This document shows, in pieces, positions 25,776 through 36,200 of a DNA stretch of 64,000 nucleotides. Location: assembly GCF_001905465.1 (NCBI RefSeq), contig NZ_LISX01000006.1, positions 372,001-436,000 on the forward strand, written 5' to 3'. The notes under the pieces are model-generated. The model was not told the DNA's origin. It worked only from the letters and a program-made list of their open reading frames with translations, and did not search any database. How positions within the stretch are numbered: the stretch's first letter is position 1; every line of letters starts with the position of its first letter. Position numbers and translations under genes: made by a program. This DNA is from Kitasatospora sp. CB01950. GTDB lineage: Bacteria > Actinomycetota > Actinomycetes > Streptomycetales > Streptomycetaceae.

Positions 25776-27722
25776 ATGTCCGCCAGCAGCAACCGGCTGC
25801 CTGTGGAGTTCCTGATCACCGTCGCGGCCGGCGCCGAACCTGGTTCGGCCGCCGCGCTGATGGCGGCCGGGCAGGCGCGGGAGCGTTCCGGTGACCGGCA
25901 GGTCGAGGAGTTGCTGGAGGCACTCCTTCGCGGGCCGTTCGCGCGGAACGCGCCGGATTGGATGCTGACAGCCGCCGTGACGAAAGGCCTGCACGCGGGC
26001 GATTCCGACTACCGCGCCCAGTTGACCGTCGAACTGGCCGCCCTCGCACTGGGGCATCCCGACTTCGACGGGAAGCTGCTGACGGAGGCCCTCCGTGGCT
26101 GCTCCGCCTACCGACTCGGGATGCTCGGCACCGCCGACCGTCCGCCGGTGCTGACCGTCGCGGTGTCCGCCGAACTGCACCGGCGGGTGTCACAGCCACC
26201 GCCCTTCACGTCCGCCATGCTGAAGGACCGGACGCCGGCGCAGGAGGTGCTCCGGACCGGGCGCCTCGACGACCGCGTGTTCGACGCGGCGGTGGTGCTG
26301 CTTCCCGGCCCGCCCGACCGAGCACGGCCAGAAGGCGAGAGCCCGAAGGAGTGGTCGGAGCGGTTCCATGCGGAGTACCGCACCTGGGAGAGCATGTGGC
26401 GGACAGTGCTGGAGCAGCAACTGGACCGCCACGATCGGTTGGTGCGGGCAGTGGACGGCACCGAAGCGGACTCGGTGGTCCGGCGACAGCTCTTGGGAGG
26501 CCTGCCGTGGATGGTGGAACCCGGGCTGCTCCGCCGGATCGCACTGGACGACCTGGCCTCGTTCGACTCCGCCATGCTGACGGCCCGGATCTGCGGGGCG
26601 GTGGTCGAGGGGGCATCCGAGGAGGCAGCCCGCGACAGGTTCTCGGCCGAGCTGGCCGCACTCGACGACACTGCCCGCACGGAACTCGGCCTCTGTCTGG
26701 GCGGTGATCCGATCCTCGGCGCCGAGTTCGGCCGCAAGGCGGCGGTGCTCTGGGCGCGGAACGCGGCGGATGGGCGCTGGCGGCTCATTCTCGACCCCGC
26801 CGAGGCGAAGCCCCGATTCGGCGGCCCCTGTCCGTGGCACATGCCGCCGGACGAACTCGCCGAGCTGGCACGGCGGTTCGCTCTGGTCGCTGAACAGGCC
26901 CTGCACACCTGGCGGCCCGAGAAGCTCTATGGCATCAGCCGGGCCACCGACCTCCGCTGGGTGCACGCCGTGCTGGTGCACCTTCCCGAGGTGACGGCCG
27001 AGACGAGGGCAGCCGTTCAACTCGTGCTCCGCGACGCCCGGCGCAACCCGAACCGCCCCCACTCCTACCGCCCCCAGGACTACGAGGACCACCAGCAGTT
27101 CACGAAGCTGCTCGCCGACATCACCCGGATCGTCGCCGACCCGCTCCCCCAGCCGTCCGCCACCCGCCGCGCCGCCCTCGGCGACCCGGCCGAGGTGACG
27201 CCCCGCCAGCTCTCCGCCGTCGAACCCGCCGTCCTGACTGCCTACTTGGATCAGCACACCGGCAACGACAAACTGGTCGAGAAGGCCCTGCTGTCCTGCG
27301 CCCAGCGGGGCGGCTTCCGGAGCGAACCGGTCTTCCCCGACCTCCTCGCCCGGCACTCCACTCCACAGCAGGCCTTGCGCGCCCTCACCCACGACCTGCG
27401 CCGCCGCCTCGGCGGCAACCCCTCCGACCGCGAGTCCTGGGCCCGATACGTCCTCGCCCTGCCCGACCCCGAGACCGAGACCGTCCTCGCCCTCCCCGCC
27501 TGGACGGCACTCACCGTAGGCGGCCCCCGCTACCGGGACAGCACCCACCCCGCCGTCCTCGCCCTGGTGACTGCCGCGCTCGGCGACGACCCCCAGGCCT
27601 GGCAGCGCTTCGCGGACAGCCCGGTCAGTCACGCCGGCCCCACCGCCTGGCTCCGTCTCGGCGAGGTCCTCGACGCCGCCGCGCACGGAACCCCGTGGCC
27701 GAAGCCACCCGCGTCCCGCTGA
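25776..27722 (+). CDS. large helical protein of unknown function at the island border
   Basis: A 648-aa soluble protein without membrane segments or a motif I recognise. It is Ala/Leu/Arg-rich and looks like a helical repeat (HEAT- or TPR-like) scaffold: repeated patterns such as LTVELAALALGHPDFDGKLL, then FSAELAALDDTARTELGLCL. The ATG at 25776 follows GGGAGGGGAG. It is convergent with the defence operon and separated from it by a hairpin, so it is not part of that transcript. Its place between a transposon scar and the helicase operon makes an accessory role in defence possible, but nothing in the sequence proves it. Confidence 0.7.
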   Translation: MSASSNRLPVEFLITVAAGAEPGSAAALMAAGQARERSGDRQVEELLEALLRGPFARNAPDWMLTAAVTKGLHAGDSDYRAQLTVELAALALGHPDFDGKLLTEALRGCSAYRLGMLGTADRPPVLTVAVSAELHRRVSQPPPFTSAMLKDRTPAQEVLRTGRLDDRVFDAAVVLLPGPPDRARPEGESPKEWSERFHAEYRTWESMWRTVLEQQLDRHDRLVRAVDGTEADSVVRRQLLGGLPWMVEPGLLRRIALDDLASFDSAMLTARICGAVVEGASEEAARDRFSAELAALDDTARTELGLCLGGDPILGAEFGRKAAVLWARNAADGRWRLILDPAEAKPRFGGPCPWHMPPDELAELARRFALVAEQALHTWRPEKLYGISRATDLRWVHAVLVHLPEVTAETRAAVQLVLRDARRNPNRPHSYRPQDYEDHQQFTKLLADITRIVADPLPQPSATRRAALGDPAEVTPRQLSAVEPAVLTAYLDQHTGNDKLVEKALLSCAQRGGFRSEPVFPDLLARHSTPQQALRALTHDLRRRLGGNPSDRESWARYVLALPDPETETVLALPAWTALTVGGPRYRDSTHPAVLALVTAALGDDPQAWQRFADSPVSHAGPTAWLRLGEVLDAAAHGTPWPKPPASR

Positions 27723-27747
27723 CCTGCGGTCCGACCGTAGACAGTCG

Positions 27748-27786
27748 GCCGGTTCTGCCAGGGCCCGGTGCCCCGGCAGAACCGGC
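27748..27786. terminator. bidirectional terminator at the end of the defence operon
   Basis: Perfect 12-bp outer inverted repeat (27748-27759 and 27775-27786, GCCGGTTCTGCC), with a further short stem GGGC/GCCC inside the loop. It lies between the convergent 648-aa gene and the UvrD gene. Confidence 0.7.
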
Positions 27787-27917
27787 ATGCTCTCCGCGGG
27801 AGCCGAACCTTCGAATCAGCTGGCCGTAGCCCTTCAGGTGTGACTTCGCGAGCATGATTCCCTTCGCCCGGGCCGCGACAGATCGCCGCGGCCCGGGGAT
27901 GTGGGCGGGCGTCAGAA

Positions 27918-30239
27918 TCAGCTGGGCAGGAAGCGGCTGCGCTCTCGGTGCCAGGAGATGGTCAGGGCGTCGCGGGCGCGAGTGGTGGCAACGAAGAGCA
28001 GCGCGCGGGATTTGCGCAGCTCACGCTGGTAACGGGCCGGGTCACTGTCGCGGTACTGCTCGATAGCTGCACGAGGGAGGACGCCCTCGCCGGCGGCGGC
28101 GATGGCGAGGCGCTGGTATTCGAGGCCCTTGAAGCGGTGCATGGTGCCGACGTGCACCTCGCCCTCGCCGCGGGCTCCGTCCTTGGTCAGCTCGGCGCAG
28201 GTGATCCCAGCCTGCGTGGTGAGGTAGTACATGACTTCGTTGACCTTGTTGCGGTCGGCGACGCAGACCGCCATGAGCCCGCGGGCGTCGCGGGTGGTGT
28301 TGCCCGCCTCGTCGGTGGTGAGTTCGGTGCGCCAGGTGCGGAGAGTGTCGGCGAGACCGGCGAGCTCGTCGTTCCAGGTGGGGTGGCCGACCAGGGCGGG
28401 CTCGGGGCCGCTGAGGACCGAACGGTACCCGGCGAGGGTGTCCTTTCCGTCGTCGAGGTCGTCGAACTCCACGTTCTTGCCGCTGACGACGGTGATCGCC
28501 TTGGCGAGGATCTCCTTGGTGGTGCGGTAGCTGAGGGTGAGCCGGGAGGCACGGCCCTTGATGTTGATGCCTACGGAGCCGAGGGCCACCTGATTGTCGT
28601 AGATGCGCTGGTGGGTGTCGCCGGCGATGAACAGGTCGTTGGGGCTCGGGGCCACCATCGCCCGGAGCATCTTCCAGTGTGCCGGGCTCAGGTCCTGGGC
28701 TTCGTCGACGACGATGTGCTGGTAGCGGTGCCGGACGTAGCGGATGCCGGAGTCGGCGTCCCGGTGGATCAGTTCCCTGCCGCCGACCTGTTCCTTGTGC
28801 TCGGCCCGGGCCTGAATCCTGGTGGCGCGTTCGATCTCGAAGCGGGCGGCCCGTTCGGCGGCCTGGCTCCAGGTCTCCATGTGCTGCTTGTCGAGGCGGG
28901 CGGTGTACTGCTCGAGGATCTTCCACACCGCGGTCCGCTCGATGCGGGTCAGCGGTCGGCCCCGGCCGGCCCTGCGGGCCTGCAGGTAGGCCGTGCGGGT
29001 GGGGACGGCCTGGCCGAGGACGACCTGTTCCCATTCCTCGAAGAGGAATTCGGGTTCCCAGGTCCGCTCGTCGAGTTCCAGCAGCAGGTCGCGGAGCTCT
29101 TTGAGCGCGACCTGGTTGTCCACCCGATTCCGGGGACGGCCGGAGACGGCGTTCTCGCCCAGTACTCGGGCGGTGAGCTGGTCGATGTGGGTGATCTCGA
29201 CCCGGGCCAGCAGCTCGGGCTCGACGAGGGAGGCGAGACGGGCCCGCAGGTCGGTGGTGAGGTTCTTGGTGAAGGTGGTGAGCAGGATCGGCTTGTTCTG
29301 GCCGGGTGGGAGCTGCCGGGCCAGGTGTCGGACCCGGTGCAGCGCGACGATGGTCTTGCCGGTGCCGGGGCCTCCGGAGACCCGGGCCGGGCCGCTGTAG
29401 TTGCGGTTCACCAGGCGGGCCTGGGTCGGGTGGAGGAAGACCTTCCACGCACGGAAGTCACCTTCCTCGAGCACCGCGCGCAGTGCGTCGTCGACCGTGG
29501 TGACGGTGGTGCGGGCCAGCGCTGCGGTGAAGTCCTCGGGGTTCGGCTGCTCGTCCAGCTCGACCGCCCCGGTGATCTCCCGGCGGATGTCGTCGAGGGG
29601 CAGTCCGCTGGCGAGACCGTAGAGGACGTCCTTGGTCAGCAGTGGTGCGCTGCTGACCAGTTGGTCGAGTTCCTCGCTGGTGGTGACGACGAGGGCGAGG
29701 TCGATGAGGGCCTCGGCCACGCCCAGCTCGCGCAGCAACTCCGCGTCGTAGGCAGCCAGCAGCGGAATGGCCGACTCGGGTTCCGCGACGGGCACCGCCT
29801 GCGCAGGGCTGCCCGGGGCCGCGCTCGTGTCCTCGCCGGGCTCGGCCTCGGGTTCGGCCGGGGTGAGTTGGATTCCGGCGCGGCGCAGGGCGCTCTCGCC
29901 GACCACGGACAGGTCGACGAACTCGATCTCGCCGGTGATCCGGTTGACCGCCACGGACAGCTGCTCGTAAACGTCGCGCCGGTGGCGGACCGCGATGGCC
30001 AGCCAGCTCTCCTCGCCGTTGCCGGCGAGGCCGGTGCGGGTCAGCAGGACCCGGTAGGACGGGTCGAGGCGGGCGGAGTAGATCCGGCCGTCGCCCTTGA
30101 GCGGCTTGAGCCGCAGCGAGCTGTGCCACGGATCCTGCCGGAAGAGGTGGCTGAAGTCGTAGAACTTCGCCTTCACTTGCCGGTCGAGCTTGTACAGCTC
30201 CTGTTCGGCCTTCTGGTACAGGCTGAGCCGGGCGGTCAT
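27918..30239 (-). CDS. UvrD/Rep-type SF1 helicase with N-terminal RelE/ParE-like domain
   Basis: A 773-aa protein, last gene of the six-gene operon. Residues ~1-95 have the RelE/ParE toxin-fold pattern: two helices, then LKPLKGDGRIYSARLDPSYRVLL and IAVRHRRDVYEQL. The helicase has Walker A GGPGTGKT (289-296), TTFTKNL (Ia), VVDEAQDLSP with D512 (II), GDTHQRIYDNQ (III), LSYRTT (IV), GTMHRFKGLEYQ (V) and VATTRARDAL (VI), all apparently intact. SF1A helicases move 3'-5' on ssDNA. The RelE part may act as an RNA or DNA cleaving or binding module. Residues ~110-260 are an acidic/Pro linker and a helical region. The start overlaps the stop of the giant helicase (ATGA), so the two are translated together. 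Confidence 0.88.
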   Translation of the reverse strand: MTARLSLYQKAEQELYKLDRQVKAKFYDFSHLFRQDPWHSSLRLKPLKGDGRIYSARLDPSYRVLLTRTGLAGNGEESWLAIAVRHRRDVYEQLSVAVNRITGEIEFVDLSVVGESALRRAGIQLTPAEPEAEPGEDTSAAPGSPAQAVPVAEPESAIPLLAAYDAELLRELGVAEALIDLALVVTTSEELDQLVSSAPLLTKDVLYGLASGLPLDDIRREITGAVELDEQPNPEDFTAALARTTVTTVDDALRAVLEEGDFRAWKVFLHPTQARLVNRNYSGPARVSGGPGTGKTIVALHRVRHLARQLPPGQNKPILLTTFTKNLTTDLRARLASLVEPELLARVEITHIDQLTARVLGENAVSGRPRNRVDNQVALKELRDLLLELDERTWEPEFLFEEWEQVVLGQAVPTRTAYLQARRAGRGRPLTRIERTAVWKILEQYTARLDKQHMETWSQAAERAARFEIERATRIQARAEHKEQVGGRELIHRDADSGIRYVRHRYQHIVVDEAQDLSPAHWKMLRAMVAPSPNDLFIAGDTHQRIYDNQVALGSVGINIKGRASRLTLSYRTTKEILAKAITVVSGKNVEFDDLDDGKDTLAGYRSVLSGPEPALVGHPTWNDELAGLADTLRTWRTELTTDEAGNTTRDARGLMAVCVADRNKVNEVMYYLTTQAGITCAELTKDGARGEGEVHVGTMHRFKGLEYQRLAIAAAGEGVLPRAAIEQYRDSDPARYQRELRKSRALLFVATTRARDALTISWHRERSRFLPS

Positions 30240-33200
30240 CGCAGGGAGCCTTCCGCGTCGGGCGCGCCTGCCGTGGGCGCGTCAGGGAGGAGGGAGATCA
30301 GGGAGTCGAAGTGGCCGAGCCAGTCGGCGGCGGTACGCACCGTCCAGCCTGCGGCCCGGTAGGCGGCGTCGCGGCGTTCGGCCTCGTCGTCGGTGCCATC
30401 GGGGCCGCCGTGCGATCCGGGGACGACGACAACCTTGACTCCGCTGTCTTCCCAGGCGAAGTCGGCCGGCCAGCCGCTGTCGCCGAGTTCGAAACCGAAC
30501 ACGGTGGGAGCCTTCTTGCCGCGGTCGGCGATCCGGGTGGCGAGGGCCAGCAGGTCGGCCTCCTCGTCCGGGTCGATGTGCGGGAGGAAGTCCTTGTCCC
30601 AGGCACGGTCCCGCAGCAGGGCGACGATGCGTTCCTCGAGCGGGGACTCGTCGGCCACGGCGGGTTCGGGTTCCGGGGCCGGCCGGTCGGCAGCGGAGAA
30701 CGTCACGAGTTCACCGGCACCGCCGCACACCGCGAGCGCTTCCAGCGGATAGCCGGAGGACTGGCTGCTGGTCAGTTGGACGCCGTCGCCGCCGATGTGG
30801 ACGAGGAACTGCAGGAGGTTGGACCAGTACAGCCAGGCGCGCCACCGCTGCTTGTACTCCTCGGTGTCCAGAGCCGACGGCTCGTCGTCCAGGCATGCCA
30901 GCGCGGTCCAGACCGGGGCTTCCTGGTCGGCGTCGCGTACCGCGAGCACCAGCGCGAGCCCGTGGAGATCGGTGCTGCGCAGGACGTGCACCAAGCCCGT
31001 CCGCGCCCCCTCGGGGTTCCCTCCCGCCGGGTGGCCGAGCGCGGTGCGCAGCGTGTCCGCGATCTGTCCGCGTTCTGCAGCAGAGCCGGCCAGGGCGGTG
31101 GACGGGTGTGCGGTCAGGCCGCTGACCAGCGCGTTCGCCCGCCGGGCCCACAGCTGTGGCGAGGGGTCTCGGAGGTACGCGAGCAGGGTGTCGATCGGGT
31201 TGGCGAACACCGCCTCGGAGAACTGCGGGCGGCTTCCGCCGAGTTGCTCGTAGGCGCCCTTCGCCGCCTCTTGGGCGTTCCACTCGTACGGCGGCCACAC
31301 GGCACCGGCCCGGGTGCTGCGGCCCTCGAACAGGTCCAGGTCGTCCCAGGTCAGTTGGAAGACCACCGAGCCGTCCGCACGCAACCGGGTGCGGCGCAGG
31401 GCGTCCTCGGCAAGGCGGTTGTGCTCGCTGCTGGCGTGGTAGCGCCGGCCGTCCAGGTAGACCTTGACGCTGCCCGCCGGCCCGTCTATGCGGGTGAAGG
31501 TGAAGTCGGTGCGGGAGCCGGCGAGTCGCTCCTGGGCGGTGAGCCGCCAGTGCAGCCGTTCCTCGCTCGCGCTGATCCTCAGGTGTCCGCTGGCGCGGCC
31601 GTCCTCCTCCAGGACGGCGTCCTGGCTGTGCTCGCTCCAGGTCCGCAGCGCGGCCAGGAAGCGGGCTTCCAGATCGGACTCGACCTGCCGGTCCAGGCCG
31701 ATCAGCCCGGTGGAGGTGATCTCCTCGGTCTGCCAGGCGTCGTCGCCGTCCTTGTCGAACAGCAGCGACTCCAGCAGTTCGAGCGCTTCGAGACGCGAGA
31801 CCTTTGCCTGGTGGCGTTCGGCGGTGTACCGGTGCAGGCACCGGTGGCATGCCTTGCGGTGCTCCTCGTCCTTGCACGGGCATTCGAGCAGTGCCTGGTG
31901 GGCTTTCAGCAGGGTGGCGCGGAAGATCTCCGGGTCGGTGAGCCGGTGCAGGTAGCCGGTGCCGCCGGGGAGGGCGTCGAACAGCACCAGGAACCAGCGC
32001 CGTTCGCCGGTCGCGGCGTCGGGCATCGATGCGAGGGTGTGGTCGAGGTGCTGCGGGTCACCGCCGAACTGCCGGTCCACGCCGAGGCGCAGGGCTGCCC
32101 GGAACGAGTGGATCTTCTCCTCGACCAGGACCGTCGCCGCCGGGAGCAGCACCCGCAGGGCCTCGGTCGGCAGCTCGTGGGCGAGGAGCACCGGCAACTG
32201 CTCGGCCGCGCGCGGGTTGCCCCGCCGTACCGGGCACCACGGCCGGTGGTGCTTGAGTGCGGGGTTGCGGGCATCGGAGGCGCTGAGCGCGTCCGTGTCG
32301 TGGTCGAAGACCGGTCGGCCGTCCGCGGTGGCGGCGCCGCAGCCGGTGCAGACGTGGAAGGGGTTCAGCCGCACCGTGTGCCCGGCGAAGTCGTCACCGG
32401 CCGGAATGTCGAAGCGCGCCGGACCGAGGTTGATCGTGCGCACCATCGCCGCACGGCTGAAGTCCACGCCGAACGTCGCGCTGACGTGCCGCCATGAGCC
32501 GGGCTCCAGTTTCTCCTCCGGCATGTCGACGGCGTGGACGGTCTCGTAGAAACGCGGGTCGCGCTCGTCGCGGTCGTCCCGGATCCGGGCGTCGTCCCGC
32601 TTGTCCCGGGACGTGACCAGCCTCGGCTGGACGACCTTGAACAGGCAGGAGCCGTCGTCGGCGATCGCCCCGGTGCGGCAGCGCGGGCACGCGGAACGGT
32701 CCTCGGCCGCGTCCTGGGTGCGGACGTACCCGCACTGCGGGCAGACCCGCCAGGTCTGCCAGCCGGGTTGCGAGGCCGTGCCGATGTCCAGGCCGGTGAT
32801 CTCGTGGCGGTAGCGGTTGACGTAGAAGGTGTTGCCCGGTGCGAGTTCTTCGATGGCGAAGCGCTGCGGGCGGTCGTAGCTCCGCAGTTTCGAGTCGTAG
32901 CGGGTGCGGCCGGCGGCGTCTTCACCCTCCGGCCAGTAGAGGGTGGCTTCCAACACCGTGACGGCATCCACCAGGGCGTAGTTGGGCAGCAGGCCGAGGT
33001 CGCACAGCGCGCCCTGTGCCGGGGTGTCCTCCAGCAGGTCGCCGAGTTGGCGCCCGACCGCGCGCCGCTCGGCCTCCAGTTCCGCCTTCTGCCGGGCCTC
33101 CTCCGGGTCGGCTTCGTGCAGTTCGCCCAGCGCCTCGTTGATGTGCCCGATCCGGGCGCGTAGCGCGTCCTCGCGCGCCGCCCAGGCCTGTTCGGCTTTC

Positions 33201-36200
33201 TCTGCCGCGCCGCGCAGCCTGTCCGTGGCGTACGTGCGCAGGTCGGCTGCCGCCTGGTCGGACACTCCGGTGGGGAACAGGGCGAGGAACGCCTCCGCCA
33301 GCACCTCGCCCCGGGCGAGTGCCAGGTCGACGAGGTCGGTGAGGTAACCCTCCGGCCCGAACAGGGTTTTCGCCTTGCGCGGCAGGGCGGGGAGCACCTG
33401 GCCCTGATCGTCGATCAGCCGGCCGCGAGCCGCGAGGTCCAGCAGGTGGGCCAGGTACTGGCGCCGCAGGATCTCGACGGCCGAGAGGTAGCAGCCCGGC
33501 GGAACGATCCGGCCCGCGATCATCTCCTTGGGCTGTTCCAGGAAGTACAGGTCGCGTCGACGCCGCTCCGGGATGGTCAGCAGGAAGGCGTTGCCGGTGC
33601 GGCGGCCCGCGCGGCCGACCCGCTGGGCGTAGTTGGCGGGGGTGCGCGGCAGCGAGGCCAGCACCACGGCCGACAGGTCGCCGATGTCGATGCCCAGCTC
33701 CAGCGTGGGCGTGCAGGACAGCACGTTGGGGTCGTTGAAGGCGCGCTCTCCGCCCGTACCGCGGAACGCCTCCTCCACGGTCTCGCGTTCCGGTCGGGTG
33801 AGCATGCGGGTGTGTTCGGCGGTCACCACCTGGTACGGGCCCGAGCGGTGGTAGAGCCGCCGGTAGTAGTCCTCGCGGAACTGGCGGTCGCGGGCGTGCA
33901 CGTCGGCCTCGCGCGCGTGCGTGCCGGCGACCAGCCGCCCCGAGGTGCAGCGGTAGGACGGGCAGGGCGCATCGTGCCACTGCTCCAGCAGTGACGGGTG
34001 CACGGTCTGCTCCCAGAAGCACACCCGGCAACGCACGTACGCTGTCTCGACGTCCGCATCGGACAGCAAGAGTGCGTCGATCGCACCGGGCTGCAGGCCG
34101 TGGATGCGGGTAGCCCCGTCCTTCGCCGTCCGCACCGACAGCAGTCCCGCGTCGTGCAGGGCCGGCAGCAGCCTGCCCCAGAACTCCGGTGACAACTCGC
34201 GCGGCACGCCCAGGCACCGCCCGGCCCACCGCTCGTGCCAGGCCAGCCGGCCGGTCACGATGTCGAACTCGGAGCCGTCCTTGGGCCCGGAGAGGAGGAA
34301 CACCGGCGCGCCGACGCCCTTGGGGAAGGCCGGCATACCGGCCGGCCGGCGGTTCCAGATGAAGTACCGGCTGGTGCCCGTCTCGGACAGGTACTTCTCC
34401 AACCAGCGGTGCTTGATCGCTCCCCGCCAGCGCAGCCGCTCCAGGAAGATCCGCAGGAAGGCCAGGTACCGGGCGTCGTCCACCGGCAGCAGCGCCTCGC
34501 CACGAGCCGTCTCCAGGTGGGCCTCGCGCACCAGAGCGACGGCTGCCGCCGGGTCGGGCAGCCGTACGTACGCCGCGGCGGTGCGGGTCAGCTCCAGGGT
34601 GCGGCCCTGGCGGGCCCGCAGGCCGAACTCCATCAGCGTCTGGAACGCCAGCCGCTCCCCGATCAGTCGCCAGGTCGCCTGGTCGCCGCCCCGGGACTTG
34701 CCGGACAGCAGCCGCTCGACGCCCTTCAGGTCGTGCAGGTCCGGCGGGACCACCGCGGCGAGGGTACGGGGGTTGGTAGTGTCCGCAATCACCTTCGCGA
34801 TGAGCTCGTTCAGCGGTGTCGGGTCGCTCTCGGAGAGGTGCGCGACCAGCAGTGCCCGCAGCGAGAAGGTGTAGGAGCGGTTCGCGACGAACCCCGCACG
34901 GTGCGCGGCGTCCTGCACCGAGTCGTTGAACATCAGTGTCTTGCGCTCGCCCAGTTCCTCGACCAGCTCACCGCCGGTGAACAGGCGGGTGATCGACGCG
35001 GCGGCGAGTGCGGCCTGCCCGGTGCCGAGGAAGCGGATCGCGTTGCGCTCGCCGCAGGCCGGGCACCAGTCCTCCTTCGCCGCGGTGTTCGCCGTGGTGC
35101 CCTGGTTGACCAGGACGAACGCAGAGTCGGGGGCGCCCAGTCGGGGTTCGCCCGACTCCGGGTCGAAGTCGCCGACCGGATTGGGCAGCCGCAGCCGGTG
35201 TTGCGACCCGTCCAGCACCATCAGGTCTCCGCCCGCGCCACGGAGTTGCCCGTGGCCGGAGCCCTTGGTGCGGGCCGAGGCGGCGATCCTGGCGTCGGCG
35301 GCGGCCCGCTTGGCCTCCTCGCCGGTGGCCGCGATCAGGTTCCGCACTCGGATCTTGTCCTGGGTGGCGGAGGCCCGGCGGATCTTCGCCGGGTTCACCT
35401 CCACCTCCAGGTCGTCGCTCTCCGGGGTGAACACCGCCCAGCCCGAACGCCCGCAGTCGCGGCAGTACACGGCAGGCAGGAACAGGTTCGCGCTCTCCCC
35501 GCTGGTCGCCGTCGTCACCGGGGCGTTGCGCGCCCCGTCCGACGTACTCGTCTGCGGGGCGTCGCCCGCGTCCCACTGGAACTGCGCCATCGGCCACGGC
35601 AGCACCCCGCGCAGCAGCCGCGACACCGACCGCGCCCACTGGTGCACCTCGATCTGCACCAGCGGCCGGGGCCGAAGCGGGGTCGAGGCCGGGTCACGGG
35701 CGATCGAGAGCAGGGCGACGAACCGGGCCAGCGCCTCGGCGGCCTGCTCCGGACGCTGCGTGATCGCCTGGCCCCACGAGTACGCGCCCGCCCGCCACAG
35801 CACGGCGAGGATCTCCTCGGTGGACTTCAACTCCCCGCCCAGGGCGATCATCACGGCCTGGGTCAGGATGTGGCGCTTCAGCCGCGCACCGAGCTGGAAC
35901 GGGTCCAGCCCGCGCTGTCCCGTGAACGCCTCCACCAGGTCGTCCAGCGCCTCGTCGCCGACCGTCGGGTCGGCCATCGCAGCCAGCTTCTCGGGTGTGG
36001 GAACCGGCAGCAGCTCGATCATCTCGGACGGGATGAACTCCTCGGCCGCCGAACGCTGCTCTCCGATCACCGCGTCCGCTGCGAACGGCGTCCCGAACAC
36101 CTCGCCGGCCACCTGCAGCAGCTCGGCGGCCCCGGACTCGTCCGTACCGGAGGCGAGAGTGGCGGAGGTCGCCACCGGGCAGATCCCACCCAGCGGGCGA

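Noticed and set aside
24924..27722. One 932-aa protein joining transposase and the helical protein
   Set aside because: The frame is continuous only by chance. The transposase homology stops at RMHP and a good start with GGGAGGGGAG lies at 25776.
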